Positions 55,259 through 64,000 of a DNA stretch of 64,000 nucleotides are shown here, one piece after another (within the stretch, counting starts at the first letter, position 1; the number at the start of each line of letters is the position of its first letter). The stretch spans positions 62,001-126,000 of the forward strand of contig NZ_QXTH01000013.1 in assembly GCF_003946865.1 (NCBI RefSeq), read 5' to 3'. This DNA comes from Antribacter gilvus (lineage in GTDB: Bacteria; Actinomycetota; Actinomycetes; Actinomycetales; Cellulomonadaceae). The notes beneath the pieces were generated by a model, which had not been told where the DNA came from, made no database searches, and saw nothing but the letters and a program-made list of their open reading frames with translations. The translations under genes were made by a program, and so were the position numbers.

Positions 55259-55940
55259 GAGCATCGGCCCGGTGCTCGTCGTCGGTGCCGGCGGGTTCGT
55301 CGGCGGGCACGTCGTGCGCGGCCTCGCCGCGAGCGGCCGGGTCGTCCTGGCCGCCTCGCGGCGCAGGCTGCCCGACGCCCTGGGGCCCCCGCGGGTGCAC
55401 CACGTCGCCTACGGCGAGCTGCCAGGGCTGCCCGAGGCCGTGCGCGAGACGTGCGCGGCCTCGGGTCTCGCCCTGCCGGGTGCCGCGGTCGTCTCGATCG
55501 GCGGCTGGCAGAAGGGCGCCGCAGTGCTGGAGCTCGACCCCGTGGTGTGGCGGGAGACGCTGGCCAGCCACCTCACGGCGCACCTCGACGCCGCGCGCGT
55601 CGTCGTGCCGCTGCTGGCCTCCGCCGCGATGCCCGGCGGTGCGCCGTACGTGGTGCTGAACGGCGCGGCGTCCTACCAGGCGATGGCCGGGTCCGGCGCC
55701 ATCAGCGTCACCGGGGCCGGGCTCTCGATGCTCGTGCGCGTGCTGCGCCAGGAGCAGGACGAGCTCGGCACCGCCCGGGGCGTCCGCTTCCACGAGCTCG
55801 TCATCGACGACGCCGTGGCCGAGGACGACCGGAACGAGTCGCCGGAGCGCACCGTGGACCCCGCCCGGGTGGCTCAGGCGGTCGGCGAGCTGGTCGACCG
55901 GCCGGGCGCGGACGCCGTCGTGCACCTCGGCGGGTCGTGA
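55233..55940 (+). CDS. NAD(P)-binding short-chain dehydrogenase-like protein
   Basis: A 235-residue Rossmann protein. The nucleotide motif GAGGFVGGHVVRGLA is at residues ~15-29 and ASYQAMAGSGAISVTGAGLSMLVRVL follows, but the catalytic YxxxK of classical SDRs is not clear. ATG 55233 is preferred (AGGAGAG ~13 nt upstream); GTG 55221 is an alternative. It begins within the NYN gene, so they may share a transcript. Function unknown. Confidence 0.7.
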   Translation: MPDRPTGPESIGPVLVVGAGGFVGGHVVRGLAASGRVVLAASRRRLPDALGPPRVHHVAYGELPGLPEAVRETCAASGLALPGAAVVSIGGWQKGAAVLELDPVVWRETLASHLTAHLDAARVVVPLLASAAMPGGAPYVVLNGAASYQAMAGSGAISVTGAGLSMLVRVLRQEQDELGTARGVRFHELVIDDAVAEDDRNESPERTVDPARVAQAVGELVDRPGADAVVHLGGS

Positions 55941-55996
55941 GCCGCCACGCCGTGTGACCTTGGTCTCTGGGGGCCCGGGCCGCGGCGGGCCGCCGG

Positions 55997-56002
55997 TAAT
56001 CT
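55997..56002 (+). promoter_or_regulatory. -10 hexamer (TAATCT) of zapE
   Basis: TAATCT is 7 nt before the GTG at 56010, with no Shine-Dalgarno. Confidence 0.5.
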
Positions 56003-56009
56003 GGGGATC

Positions 56010-57053
56010 GTGACCCTCGCTCAGAACGACGTCGCCACCCGCACCCTCGCGGGAGTCCGGCCCGTCGTACCTGCCGACCGGCTCGTGGCCGACCTCGTCC
56101 CGCCGCCGCACTTCGCCGACGCGCGCTTCGCGACCTACCGGGCCAACCCGGCCTACCCGAGCCAGGCGAGCACCCTCACCCGGCTCGAAGCGGTCGCGGC
56201 CGAGATCTCCGCCCCGCGCCGCGGGCTGTTCGGACGGCGCAAGGCCGCACCCGCGGTGTACCTCGACGGCGGCTTCGGGGTGGGCAAGACCCACCTCCTC
56301 ACCTCCCTCACGCACGCCGTGCGCGCGGCCCTCGGCGCCGACGCCGCCGCGTACGGCACGTTCGTCGAGTACACCAACCTCGTCGGCGCGCTCGGCTTCC
56401 ACCCCACCGTCGAGGCGCTCGCCGCCAAGAAGCTCGTCTGCATCGACGAGTTCGAGCTCGACGACGCCGGGGACACCACCCTCATGTCGCGCCTCCTGCG
56501 CGAGCTCGCCGACCGCGGCGTCGCCCTCGCCGCCACCTCCAACACCCTCCCCGACGCGCTCGGCGAGGGCCGCTTCGCCGCCCAGGACTTCCAGCGGGAG
56601 ATCACGGCGCTCGCGGACCGGTTCGAGGTCATGCGGGTGGACGGCGAGGACTACCGGCACCGGGCGGTGGTGACGGACGCGGCGCCGCTCGACGAGGAGG
56701 CGGTGACCGCCGCGGCCGCGACCCGCCCCGACGCCACCCTCGACCGGTTCGACGACGTCCTCGCGCACCTCGCGACGGTGCACCCCAGCCGGTACGGCGC
56801 GATGCTCGACGGCATCGGCCTCGTCGCGCTCACCGACGTCCACCCGGTGACCCGCCAGGAGGTCGCGCTCCGCCTCGTGGTGCTCGTGGACCGCCTGTAC
56901 GACCGTGACGTGCCCGTCCTGCTGGCGGGCCAGGGCTCGGCCGGGGTCTTCACCGACGAGATGCTCCGGGGCGGCTACCGCAAGAAGTACTACCGGGCGC
57001 TCTCGCGGCTCGGTGCCCTGGCGGAGGACGGCCGCCACCTCGCCCAGGCCTGA
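56010..57053 (+). CDS. zapE: cell-division ATPase ZapE (AFG1-like)
   Basis: A 347-residue AFG1/ZapE-type P-loop ATPase. Walker A is YLDGGFGVGKTHLL (~residues 90-103), Walker B KLVCIDEFELDD (~148-159), and GRFAAQDFQREI and TRQEVALRLVVLVDRLYDRDVPVLLAG are family segments. In E. coli ZapE binds FtsZ; the actinobacterial role is assumed. Leaderless GTG start 7 nt after TAATCT. The stop TGA abuts the convergent PPK2 stop (TGATCA at 57051-57056). Confidence 0.88.
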   Translation: MTLAQNDVATRTLAGVRPVVPADRLVADLVPPPHFADARFATYRANPAYPSQASTLTRLEAVAAEISAPRRGLFGRRKAAPAVYLDGGFGVGKTHLLTSLTHAVRAALGADAAAYGTFVEYTNLVGALGFHPTVEALAAKKLVCIDEFELDDAGDTTLMSRLLRELADRGVALAATSNTLPDALGEGRFAAQDFQREITALADRFEVMRVDGEDYRHRAVVTDAAPLDEEAVTAAAATRPDATLDRFDDVLAHLATVHPSRYGAMLDGIGLVALTDVHPVTRQEVALRLVVLVDRLYDRDVPVLLAGQGSAGVFTDEMLRGGYRKKYYRALSRLGALAEDGRHLAQA

Positions 57054-57923
57054 TCAGGCCGCCGCGAGCCGGGCCTTCTCCGCCTCGACGTCGAAGTCGG
57101 CGGGCGGCCAGCCGAGGCCCAGGCCACGCAGCGCGCCGAGCAGCAGCTCGGTGACGGCGAGGCGGGCGTACCACTTCTTGTCGGCGGGCACCACGTACCA
57201 GGGCGCCTCCGGCGTGGAGGTGCGGTCGAGCATCTCCTGGTAGGCGGCGACGTAGTCGCCGTACCGCCGGTGCACGTCCACGTCGCCCGGGTTGTACTTC
57301 CAGTGCTTGTCGGGGCGCTCCAGCCGCTCGGCGAGGCGCGCCTTCTGCTCGGCTGCCGAGACCATCAGCGCCACCTTGACGATCGCGGTGCCGCGCCCGG
57401 CGATCTCCTTCTCGAACGCGACGAGCTCGTCGTAGTGGCCCCGCCACTCGTCCTCGGGCTCCAGCCCGTCCACACGGACCACCAGGACCTGCTCGTGGTG
57501 CGACCGGTCGAAGACGCCGAGGTAGCCCGGCCGAGGCAGCGCGTTCCGCACCCGCCAGAGATAGCCGTGGGCGCGCTCCTCCTCGGTAGGCACACCGAAA
57601 CCGCGGTGCTCCACGCCCTGCGGGTCCACGAGGCCTACGACGTGCCGCACGATCCCGCCCTTGCCCGACGTGTCGAGACCCTGCAGGACGAGGAGCGCCG
57701 AGCGGTCTCCGCCGGACCGGCCGTGGGCGAAGAGCCGCTCCTGCAGGTCGGCCAGCTCCTCGGCGCGGCCGGCCACCAGGGCCGTGCCCTCCGTCTTGCG
57801 GCCGGACCATCCCGGCGCCGCGTCGCAGTCGAGCGCGGCGAGCGACGTGCCGGGCACCCAGCGCAGGGCGTCCTGCGGGGCGGTGTCCCAGTGCTGTTCG
57901 AGCTCTTCCGGAATGGCGGCCAT
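57054..57923 (-). CDS. polyphosphate kinase 2 family protein
   Basis: A 289-residue PPK2-type enzyme. Walker A reads LQGLDTSGKGG (~residues 80-90), then VGLVDPQGVEHRGFGVPTEEERAHGYLWR and FDRSHHEQVLVVRVDGL, which match the substrate-lid and DRSHYE-like motifs of PPK2. It transfers phosphate between polyphosphate and nucleotides; AMP- or ADP-preferring class is not decided. Start ATG 57923 lies 8 nt after TAGGCT (57932-57937). It is a separate leaderless unit, 26 bp downstream of the TreZ-like gene on the same strand. Confidence 0.88.
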   Translation of the reverse strand: MAAIPEELEQHWDTAPQDALRWVPGTSLAALDCDAAPGWSGRKTEGTALVAGRAEELADLQERLFAHGRSGGDRSALLVLQGLDTSGKGGIVRHVVGLVDPQGVEHRGFGVPTEEERAHGYLWRVRNALPRPGYLGVFDRSHHEQVLVVRVDGLEPEDEWRGHYDELVAFEKEIAGRGTAIVKVALMVSAAEQKARLAERLERPDKHWKYNPGDVDVHRRYGDYVAAYQEMLDRTSTPEAPWYVVPADKKWYARLAVTELLLGALRGLGLGWPPADFDVEAEKARLAAA

Positions 57924-57949
57924 GGACCCAGAGCCTAGTGAGCGGAGCG

Positions 57950-59812
57950 TCAGTCCGCGCGGAGGACGGCGGCCATGCGCGGCGGGATCGTGAGCGTGTC
58001 GCCCACGAGCCGGGTCGCGCCCGGCTCCCACGCCGCGATCAGGCGGAACGCGGCCGGGGCCGGGGCCTGCAGGTCGTTCTCGGCGGGTCGCAGGAGGGTG
58101 CGCAGGCGCACCGCGGCGAGCCCGCTCCCCGCGTTGACGATCAGCGCGCCCTTGCCCCGCAGTGCCGCCACGACGGTGTTGTCGGCCGACGCCCGGATCT
58201 CCATGGGCAGGTCCATCTCGTCCGACGTGTCGTGGCGCAGCTTGAGGAGGTGGTGGGCCCAGGCGGCGAGCCGCCGGTCGCGGTCCGTCCGGGCCACGAC
58301 GGGGACGTGCCTCGTGTCGAGCACGAGGGGTGTCCCGGCGAGCACCGAGCAGGCGAGCAGGCTGGCCCGGGAGTCCAGGTCCTCGAGGTCGAGCAGCGGA
58401 CGGTCGCCGTCGTGGTCGGCCCAGGGCGTGGTGTGCACCGCCCCGGGGAGCCGCGTGATGTTCTCGACCACGGTGGCGCCCGCCCTGCGGTCGCTCCGCT
58501 GGGTCCGGCGGGCAGCCGGCGCCTGGCGCACCGCCCGCCGCACGGACGGGTGCACCTGGTCCGCGAGGAGGCGGAGGTCGTCGATGTCGCGCGGGTCGCC
58601 GGGGGCCGTGAGCATCCGGTGCACCACCGTGGCGAGGCGGTCGCTGCGGCCGGGGCCGTCCACGAGCAGGGCGAACCGGCGCTGGCGTTCCTCGCCCATG
58701 GAGACCACGGTGTCGGCGAGCTCCCCGAGGAACGGGATCTGGGCGCGGTCGGTCAGCGCCTCCACGTCGAGGACCAGGCCGTCCACGTGATACTCGCGGA
58801 ACCAGTGCTTGGCGTCGTCGAGCAGGAAGTCGCGCACGCCGCGGCTGCCGCTGCCGTCGAGGTTGAAGCGGGGTGCCGCGTGGCTCCCGCCGTCGGTCCG
58901 GAAGGTGGGCGCGGACGGCGTCGTGCCCCGGCCGCTCACGACCGGGATCTGCCCGGTGCGCGGGCGTACCAGGGGGATCTGGCCGGTGCGGGGCCGCATG
59001 GCGGCCACCCGGTCCGACGCCGGCCCCGCACCCGGGCGGTACGTCCCACCACGGGAGCGGGACCGCACGGGCGAGGGGGAGCCGACGGCGTACGGGCCGA
59101 ACACGTCGAGGCCGACACCCGCCGCGGCGGCCCACCGGTAGGGGATGTCGAGGACGACGGCGAGGCCCGCGGCGTGCGCGGTGTCCACGAAGCGCTGCAG
59201 CGCGCGGGGCCCGCCGTACGGCTCGTGCACGGAGTAGAGTCGCACGCCTTTGGCGGCGCCCTCGTCCGGGTCGAACGCGCACACGGGGGAGAGCTCGACG
59301 CCCTGGATGCCGAGGTCGGCGACGGACCGCAGGTGCCGCGTCGCCGCATCCAGGGTGCCCTCGCGGGTGAAGGTCGCGACGTCGAGCCGGAGGACCACGC
59401 CGGAACCCAGGTCCGGCGGCGTCCACTCGTCGTCGGACCAGTCGAAGGCCGGGTCGAACACGCGGGTGGGTCCGTGGATCCCGTCCGGGAGCCAGACGCT
59501 GCGCGGGTCGGTCAGCAGGTCGCCGCCGTCGATCGAGTAGCCGTAGGGCGTGCCGGCGGCCAGCTCGCCGTCGGCCCCCCAGTACCCGGGGAGCGTGGCG
59601 CCGACGAGGCGCAGGGGGAGCCGTTCCTCGCCGCCGTCGGACTGGGGGAGGACCACCTCGATGATCCTGGCCCGGGGTGCCCACACCACAGGCCTGGGAC
59701 CTGGCACGGGGATGTCGGGTCCCGGCAGGGGTGGTGGCGTCGACCCGGCGGCACGGGGGCGCATGCCCGCCCCGCTCGCGGGTCCTCCGGCGCCGTTCCT
59801 CGGTCCGGTCAC
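57950..59812 (-). CDS. TreZ/alpha-amylase-like protein lacking a catalytic glutamate
   Basis: 620 residues. A proline-rich N-terminus is followed by an early-set domain (PVVWAPRARIIEVVL) and an (alpha/beta)8 barrel resembling maltooligosyl-trehalose trehalohydrolase (GVRLYSVHEPYGGPRALQRFVDTAHAAGLAVVLDI). The nucleophile region reads HVDGLVLDVEAL, so the Asp is kept but the usual Arg is lost; where the acid/base Glu should stand (LIAESD in TreZ) it reads LLVDGPGRSD. It is thus probably inactive or altered. A repeat RPRTGQIPxV occurs twice (~280-300). GTG 59812 follows TAGGCT by 7 nt. Next to glgX. Confidence 0.75.
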   Translation of the reverse strand: MTGPRNGAGGPASGAGMRPRAAGSTPPPLPGPDIPVPGPRPVVWAPRARIIEVVLPQSDGGEERLPLRLVGATLPGYWGADGELAAGTPYGYSIDGGDLLTDPRSVWLPDGIHGPTRVFDPAFDWSDDEWTPPDLGSGVVLRLDVATFTREGTLDAATRHLRSVADLGIQGVELSPVCAFDPDEGAAKGVRLYSVHEPYGGPRALQRFVDTAHAAGLAVVLDIPYRWAAAAGVGLDVFGPYAVGSPSPVRSRSRGGTYRPGAGPASDRVAAMRPRTGQIPLVRPRTGQIPVVSGRGTTPSAPTFRTDGGSHAAPRFNLDGSGSRGVRDFLLDDAKHWFREYHVDGLVLDVEALTDRAQIPFLGELADTVVSMGEERQRRFALLVDGPGRSDRLATVVHRMLTAPGDPRDIDDLRLLADQVHPSVRRAVRQAPAARRTQRSDRRAGATVVENITRLPGAVHTTPWADHDGDRPLLDLEDLDSRASLLACSVLAGTPLVLDTRHVPVVARTDRDRRLAAWAHHLLKLRHDTSDEMDLPMEIRASADNTVVAALRGKGALIVNAGSGLAAVRLRTLLRPAENDLQAPAPAAFRLIAAWEPGATRLVGDTLTIPPRMAAVLRAD

Positions 59813-59822
59813 GCCGGACAGC

Positions 59823-61979
<2,157 letters not shown>

Positions 61980-62124
61980 GCCGTGCATCATCACACCGGC
62001 GGGCGCTCGCTGCTCGGCGACGGCACGGCGTGCCGGGGGCCCTTCACCCGATCGCCACGCGATCCTGGCCCGATCGGCGTGGCCTGCACCGGCGAGCCTC
62101 ATGCACGGCTGGTAGATCTAGGAC

Positions 62125-62376
62125 ATGAGCACCGAAGAAGCGGACACCCCCGCAAGTACGACCACCACCCGACCGCCGACCGACCGGGTCGACGAGTCGA
62201 TCGCCTCCTACGCGCGCCTCGCACCCCCGCGCGTGATCCGGGCCGACGGCGCCCGTGGAGCAGTGCTGGGCGGAGGCGACGCCACCAAGGCGCCCCGCCG
62301 GCTCTCCGAGCAGCAGCTCGAACCGATCGAGGGCGCATCGAGCGGAGTCTCCTGGGACGACCCTGAAGAGCTGTGA
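62125..62376 (+). CDS. small hypothetical protein
   Basis: 83 residues, rich in Thr/Pro/Ala at the start, with no hydrophobic segment; DESIASYARLAPPRVIRADG is the most ordered part. No family is recognised. The ATG has only a weak upstream AGG; a TAGATC hexamer lies 6 nt before it. It is divergent from glgX with 145 bp between them. Coding status rests mainly on frame integrity and third-position G+C. Confidence 0.5.
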   Translation: MSTEEADTPASTTTTRPPTDRVDESIASYARLAPPRVIRADGARGAVLGGGDATKAPRRLSEQQLEPIEGASSGVSWDDPEEL

Positions 62377-62411
62377 GGCGGGCAGAGCGGCTCACGCGGG
62401 CGGGCGGCGCG

Positions 62412-62417
62412 TAGCCT
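62412..62417 (+). promoter_or_regulatory. -10 hexamer (TAGCCT) of a leaderless small gene
   Basis: TAGCCT is 7 nt before the GTG at 62425. Confidence 0.5.
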
Positions 62418-62424
62418 TGTCCGC

Positions 62425-62703
62425 GTGAGCCAGGAGCACCTCCCCGTCAGCGCAGCGATGCACCGCGCCAAGGCTGACGCGCGCGCGTCGCACGTCACCG
62501 TGGGCCAGGTGCGGCACCTGCCCGACGAGCGCGTCGAGATCGACTGCTCCTGCGGCATGGTCCTGACGAACGGGCCCGACTGGTCGCTGGACGAGCACAT
62601 CCGCCTCCACCGGGCGGAGGCCCGTTACCTGGCGCTGAGCGCTGTGGCGCCGGCGGGGATGCCGCGCCTGATCGCGGTGGACGTCCGTCGGATCCCGCAC
62701 TGA
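62425..62703 (+). CDS. small protein with possible C-x-C/H-x3-H zinc site
   Basis: 92 residues. The segment EIDCSCGMVLTNGPDWSLDEHIRLH has a CxC pair and a His-x3-His 20 residues later, like a compact zinc-binding unit. No family name is known to me. GTG 62425 follows TAGCCT by 7 nt, supporting the start and a leaderless message. The gene is convergent with the DUF2277 gene, 44 bp away. Confidence 0.6.
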   Translation: MSQEHLPVSAAMHRAKADARASHVTVGQVRHLPDERVEIDCSCGMVLTNGPDWSLDEHIRLHRAEARYLALSAVAPAGMPRLIAVDVRRIPH

Positions 62704-62747
62704 GGGCGGGCTGAGCCGGTCCCAGGCCCGGCTCGGGGCCCGGCGCC

Positions 62748-63071
62748 TCAGTGCGTGTGCTCGATGCCGAGCTCGTGGAGGCGTTCGTGTTCCTCGCGCG
62801 CGGCCTGCCGGGCGGCGATCCGGGCCTTGACCTCCTCGCGGCGCAGGGGCGGCACGGTCGCCGGCGGCTGGCGCCGGGCCGGCAGCTCGTCGAGCAGCCG
62901 CGCCACGATCTGCGCGATCTCCTCGGTGGCCTGCTCGACCTGCTCGCGTGTGGCGTCGCTGGTCTTCGTCACTCCCGTGACCTTGCGCACGAACTGCGCG
63001 GCGGCAGCCGTGATCTCCTCGTCGGTGGCGGGCGGCTCGAGCCCGCGGAGCGTCGTGATGTTGCGGCACAT
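62748..63071 (-). CDS. DUF2277 family protein
   Basis: A 107-residue protein that starts MCRNITTLRGLEPPATDEEITAAAAQFVRKVTGV, the hallmark of DUF2277. Unknown function; the invariant N-terminal Met-Cys-Arg-Asn is striking and the Cys may be functional. The C-terminus is helical and charged. ATG 63071 is 7 nt after TAGCGT (63079-63084). Confidence 0.9.
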   Translation of the reverse strand: MCRNITTLRGLEPPATDEEITAAAAQFVRKVTGVTKTSDATREQVEQATEEIAQIVARLLDELPARRQPPATVPPLRREEVKARIAARQAAREEHERLHELGIEHTH

Positions 63072-63078
63072 GCTTCCG

Positions 63079-63084
63079 ACGCTA
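63079..63084 (-). promoter_or_regulatory. -10 hexamer (TAGCGT) of DUF2277
   Basis: TAGCGT on the minus strand, 7 nt before the ATG at 63071. Confidence 0.5.
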
Positions 63085-63248
63085 CGCCGGATGAGCCACC
63101 GGTTCGAGACCCAGCAGCCCTTCGACGGCGTGGGCGGCGGTCTCCGCCGTGAGCGGTACTGCGGCACGAGCGCGTCGTGCCCCTGGGCCAGGTGCTCGCC
63201 CGCCATCGCCAGGGCGAGGGTGCGTGCCAGCGGCCACGGCCGGTGGAC

Positions 63249-63285
63249 GACGAAGGCCCCGGACCAGGAGTCCGGGGCCTTCGTC
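63249..63285 (-). terminator. 16-bp perfect hairpin after tRNA-Val(GAC)
   Basis: Arms 63249-63264 and 63270-63285, 5-nt loop, directly downstream of the first tRNA gene on the minus strand. Confidence 0.75.
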
Positions 63286-63290
63286 GTGCG

Positions 63291-63362
63291 TGGGCGATAC
63301 TGGGATCGAACCAGTGACCTCTTCCGTGTCAGGGAAGCGCGCTACCGCTGCGCCAATCGCCC
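63291..63362 (-). tRNA. tRNA-Val (GAC)
   Basis: A 72-nt cloverleaf: acceptor GGGCGAT/ATCGCCC with discriminator A, anticodon stem CTTCC/GGAAG around loop CTGACAC (anticodon GAC) and the T-arm GGTTCGATCC. CCA is not encoded. It is the last of a group of four tRNAs on the minus strand. Confidence 0.95.
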
Positions 63363-63363
63363 G

Positions 63364-63434
63364 AGGTGGAGACGGGATTCGAACCCGTGTGGACGGCTTT
63401 GCAGGCCGCTGCCTCGCCTCTCGGCCACTCCACC
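63364..63434 (-). tRNA. tRNA-Cys (GCA)
   Basis: A 71-nt cloverleaf: acceptor GGTGGAG/CTCCACC, discriminator U, anticodon loop CTGCAAA (anticodon GCA), T-arm GGGTTCGAATCCC. One base from tRNA-Val(GAC), so the two are co-transcribed. Confidence 0.95.
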
Positions 63435-63481
63435 GTGCGGTTGTTCTCGCTCCCCCTCGGTGCCTGAGCACGAGGGTTCCG

Positions 63482-63554
<73 letters not shown>

Positions 63555-63734
63555 GCGACCGGTCTGTCCCAGGGCTTCCCCCGTGGACCGGCGCTCGGAA
63601 AGACTAAGGGACGGAGCGGGCAAAGGTCCAATCGGACCGCGGGCGCCGCGGGCGGGAGTCCGCCGGTCGGCCGGCACGAGCGGGGCGGCGAACTACATGG
63701 GTGTGATTCGAGCACGCGAGCCGACCAACGACGA

Positions 63735-63762
63735 AGGCCCCCGGACCGTGGTCCGGGGGCCT
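63735..63762 (-). terminator. 12-13-bp hairpin after tRNA-Val(CAC)
   Basis: AGGCCCCCGGACC (63735-63747) pairs with GGTCCGGGGGCCT (63750-63762). It separates tRNA-Val(CAC) from the Gly-Cys-Val group. Confidence 0.7.
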
Positions 63763-63774
63763 CGCGTGCGAGGG

Positions 63775-63848
63775 TGGGCGATACAGGACTCGAACCTGTG
63801 ACCTCTTCGGTGTGAACGAAGCGCGCTAACCAACTGCGCCAATCGCCC
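63775..63848 (-). tRNA. tRNA-Val (CAC)
   Basis: A 74-nt cloverleaf: acceptor GGGCGAT/ATCGCCC with discriminator A, anticodon stem CTTCG/CGAAG with loop TTCACAC (anticodon CAC), T-arm AGGTTCGAGTCCT. It has its own terminator and is likely a separate unit. Confidence 0.95.
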
Positions 63849-63916
63849 GTCGCTGTGCGTGGACGATGCTAGCCGAATTCCGACCCGATGCGAAACGGAG
63901 TTTCCGTTGCCGCGGG

Positions 63917-64000
63917 TCAGGGATCGAGGCGCTCGCGCCGCCGGGCCTCGAAGAGCTCGCGCGCCGCCGCGGACAGCTCACCGACGGGAAGCTGTGCGCC
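63917..64000 (-). CDS. C-terminal end of a gene cut by the window edge
   Basis: An open minus-strand frame enters from the right edge and ends in TGA at 63919-63917, giving 27 residues (GAQLPVGELSAAARELFEARR, then RERLDP). The charged helical end is plausible coding sequence but no family can be named. Confidence 0.5.
   Translation of the reverse strand, partial: GAQLPVGELSAAARELFEARRRERLDP

Noticed and set aside
63072-63248. N-terminal extension of DUF2277 or a separate gene in the gap before the tRNAs.
   Set aside because: The family always starts MCRN; the extension has no similarity and the -10 hexamer lies inside it.

Overview
The window is about 74% G+C, with no rRNA, CRISPR array or recognisable phage module. 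The gene set (non-mevalonate dxs, GuaB1-type GMP reductase, pflBA, metE, GlgX with a TreZ relative, DUF3000 next to an RNase D, DUF2277, a secreted GH16 beta-glucanase under a LacI repressor) points to a facultatively anaerobic, polysaccharide-degrading actinobacterium of the Micrococcales, most likely Cellulomonadaceae or Promicromonosporaceae. The genus is an inference.

Layout. 1-7.8 kb: an autoregulated TetR gene, DUF1801, an APH/NUDIX pair, guaB1, dxs and ybdK. 7.9-11 kb: pyruvate formate-lyase and its activase. 11-14.6 kb: a membrane protein, a PPOX flavoprotein and an Snf2-type helicase. 14.7-25.5 kb: three paralogous P-loop NTPase/TPR genes surrounding metE; the first is broken by one extra base in a C7 run. 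25.7-34.7 kb: regulators with their likely targets (TetR/hydrolase, MocR, APC permease, ABC exporter with an XRE gene, AraC/NmrA). 34.8-41 kb: two related RCK-domain membrane proteins on either side of a LacI/GH16 locus. 41-44.5 kb: a beta-oxidation pair. 44.6-50 kb: FemAB and the rnd-DUF3000 operon, split by a 2.2 kb insertion that carries one NACHT NTPase gene between 29-bp direct repeats. 50.7-53.5 kb: gnd and an ATP-grasp ligase. 53.6-54.6 kb: a decayed MFS/MerR locus that keeps its MerR-type operators, then a candidate small RNA. 54.6-63.1 kb: NYN protein, SDR, ZapE, PPK2, TreZ-like protein, GlgX and small proteins. 63.2-64 kb: four tRNA genes.

Two global features stand out. Many genes start 6-8 nt after a TAnnnT-like hexamer and have no Shine-Dalgarno sequence, which suggests widespread leaderless transcription; this also fixes several start codons. 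Many intergenic spaces hold long, nearly perfect inverted repeats (arms of 18-35 bp) that probably act as terminators without U-tracts.

The strongest candidate for something new is the NACHT insertion. The 29-bp repeat is the 3' end of rnd. The displaced copy still carries the original rnd stop codon next to the FemAB start, so the ancestral junction can be reconstructed by eye.
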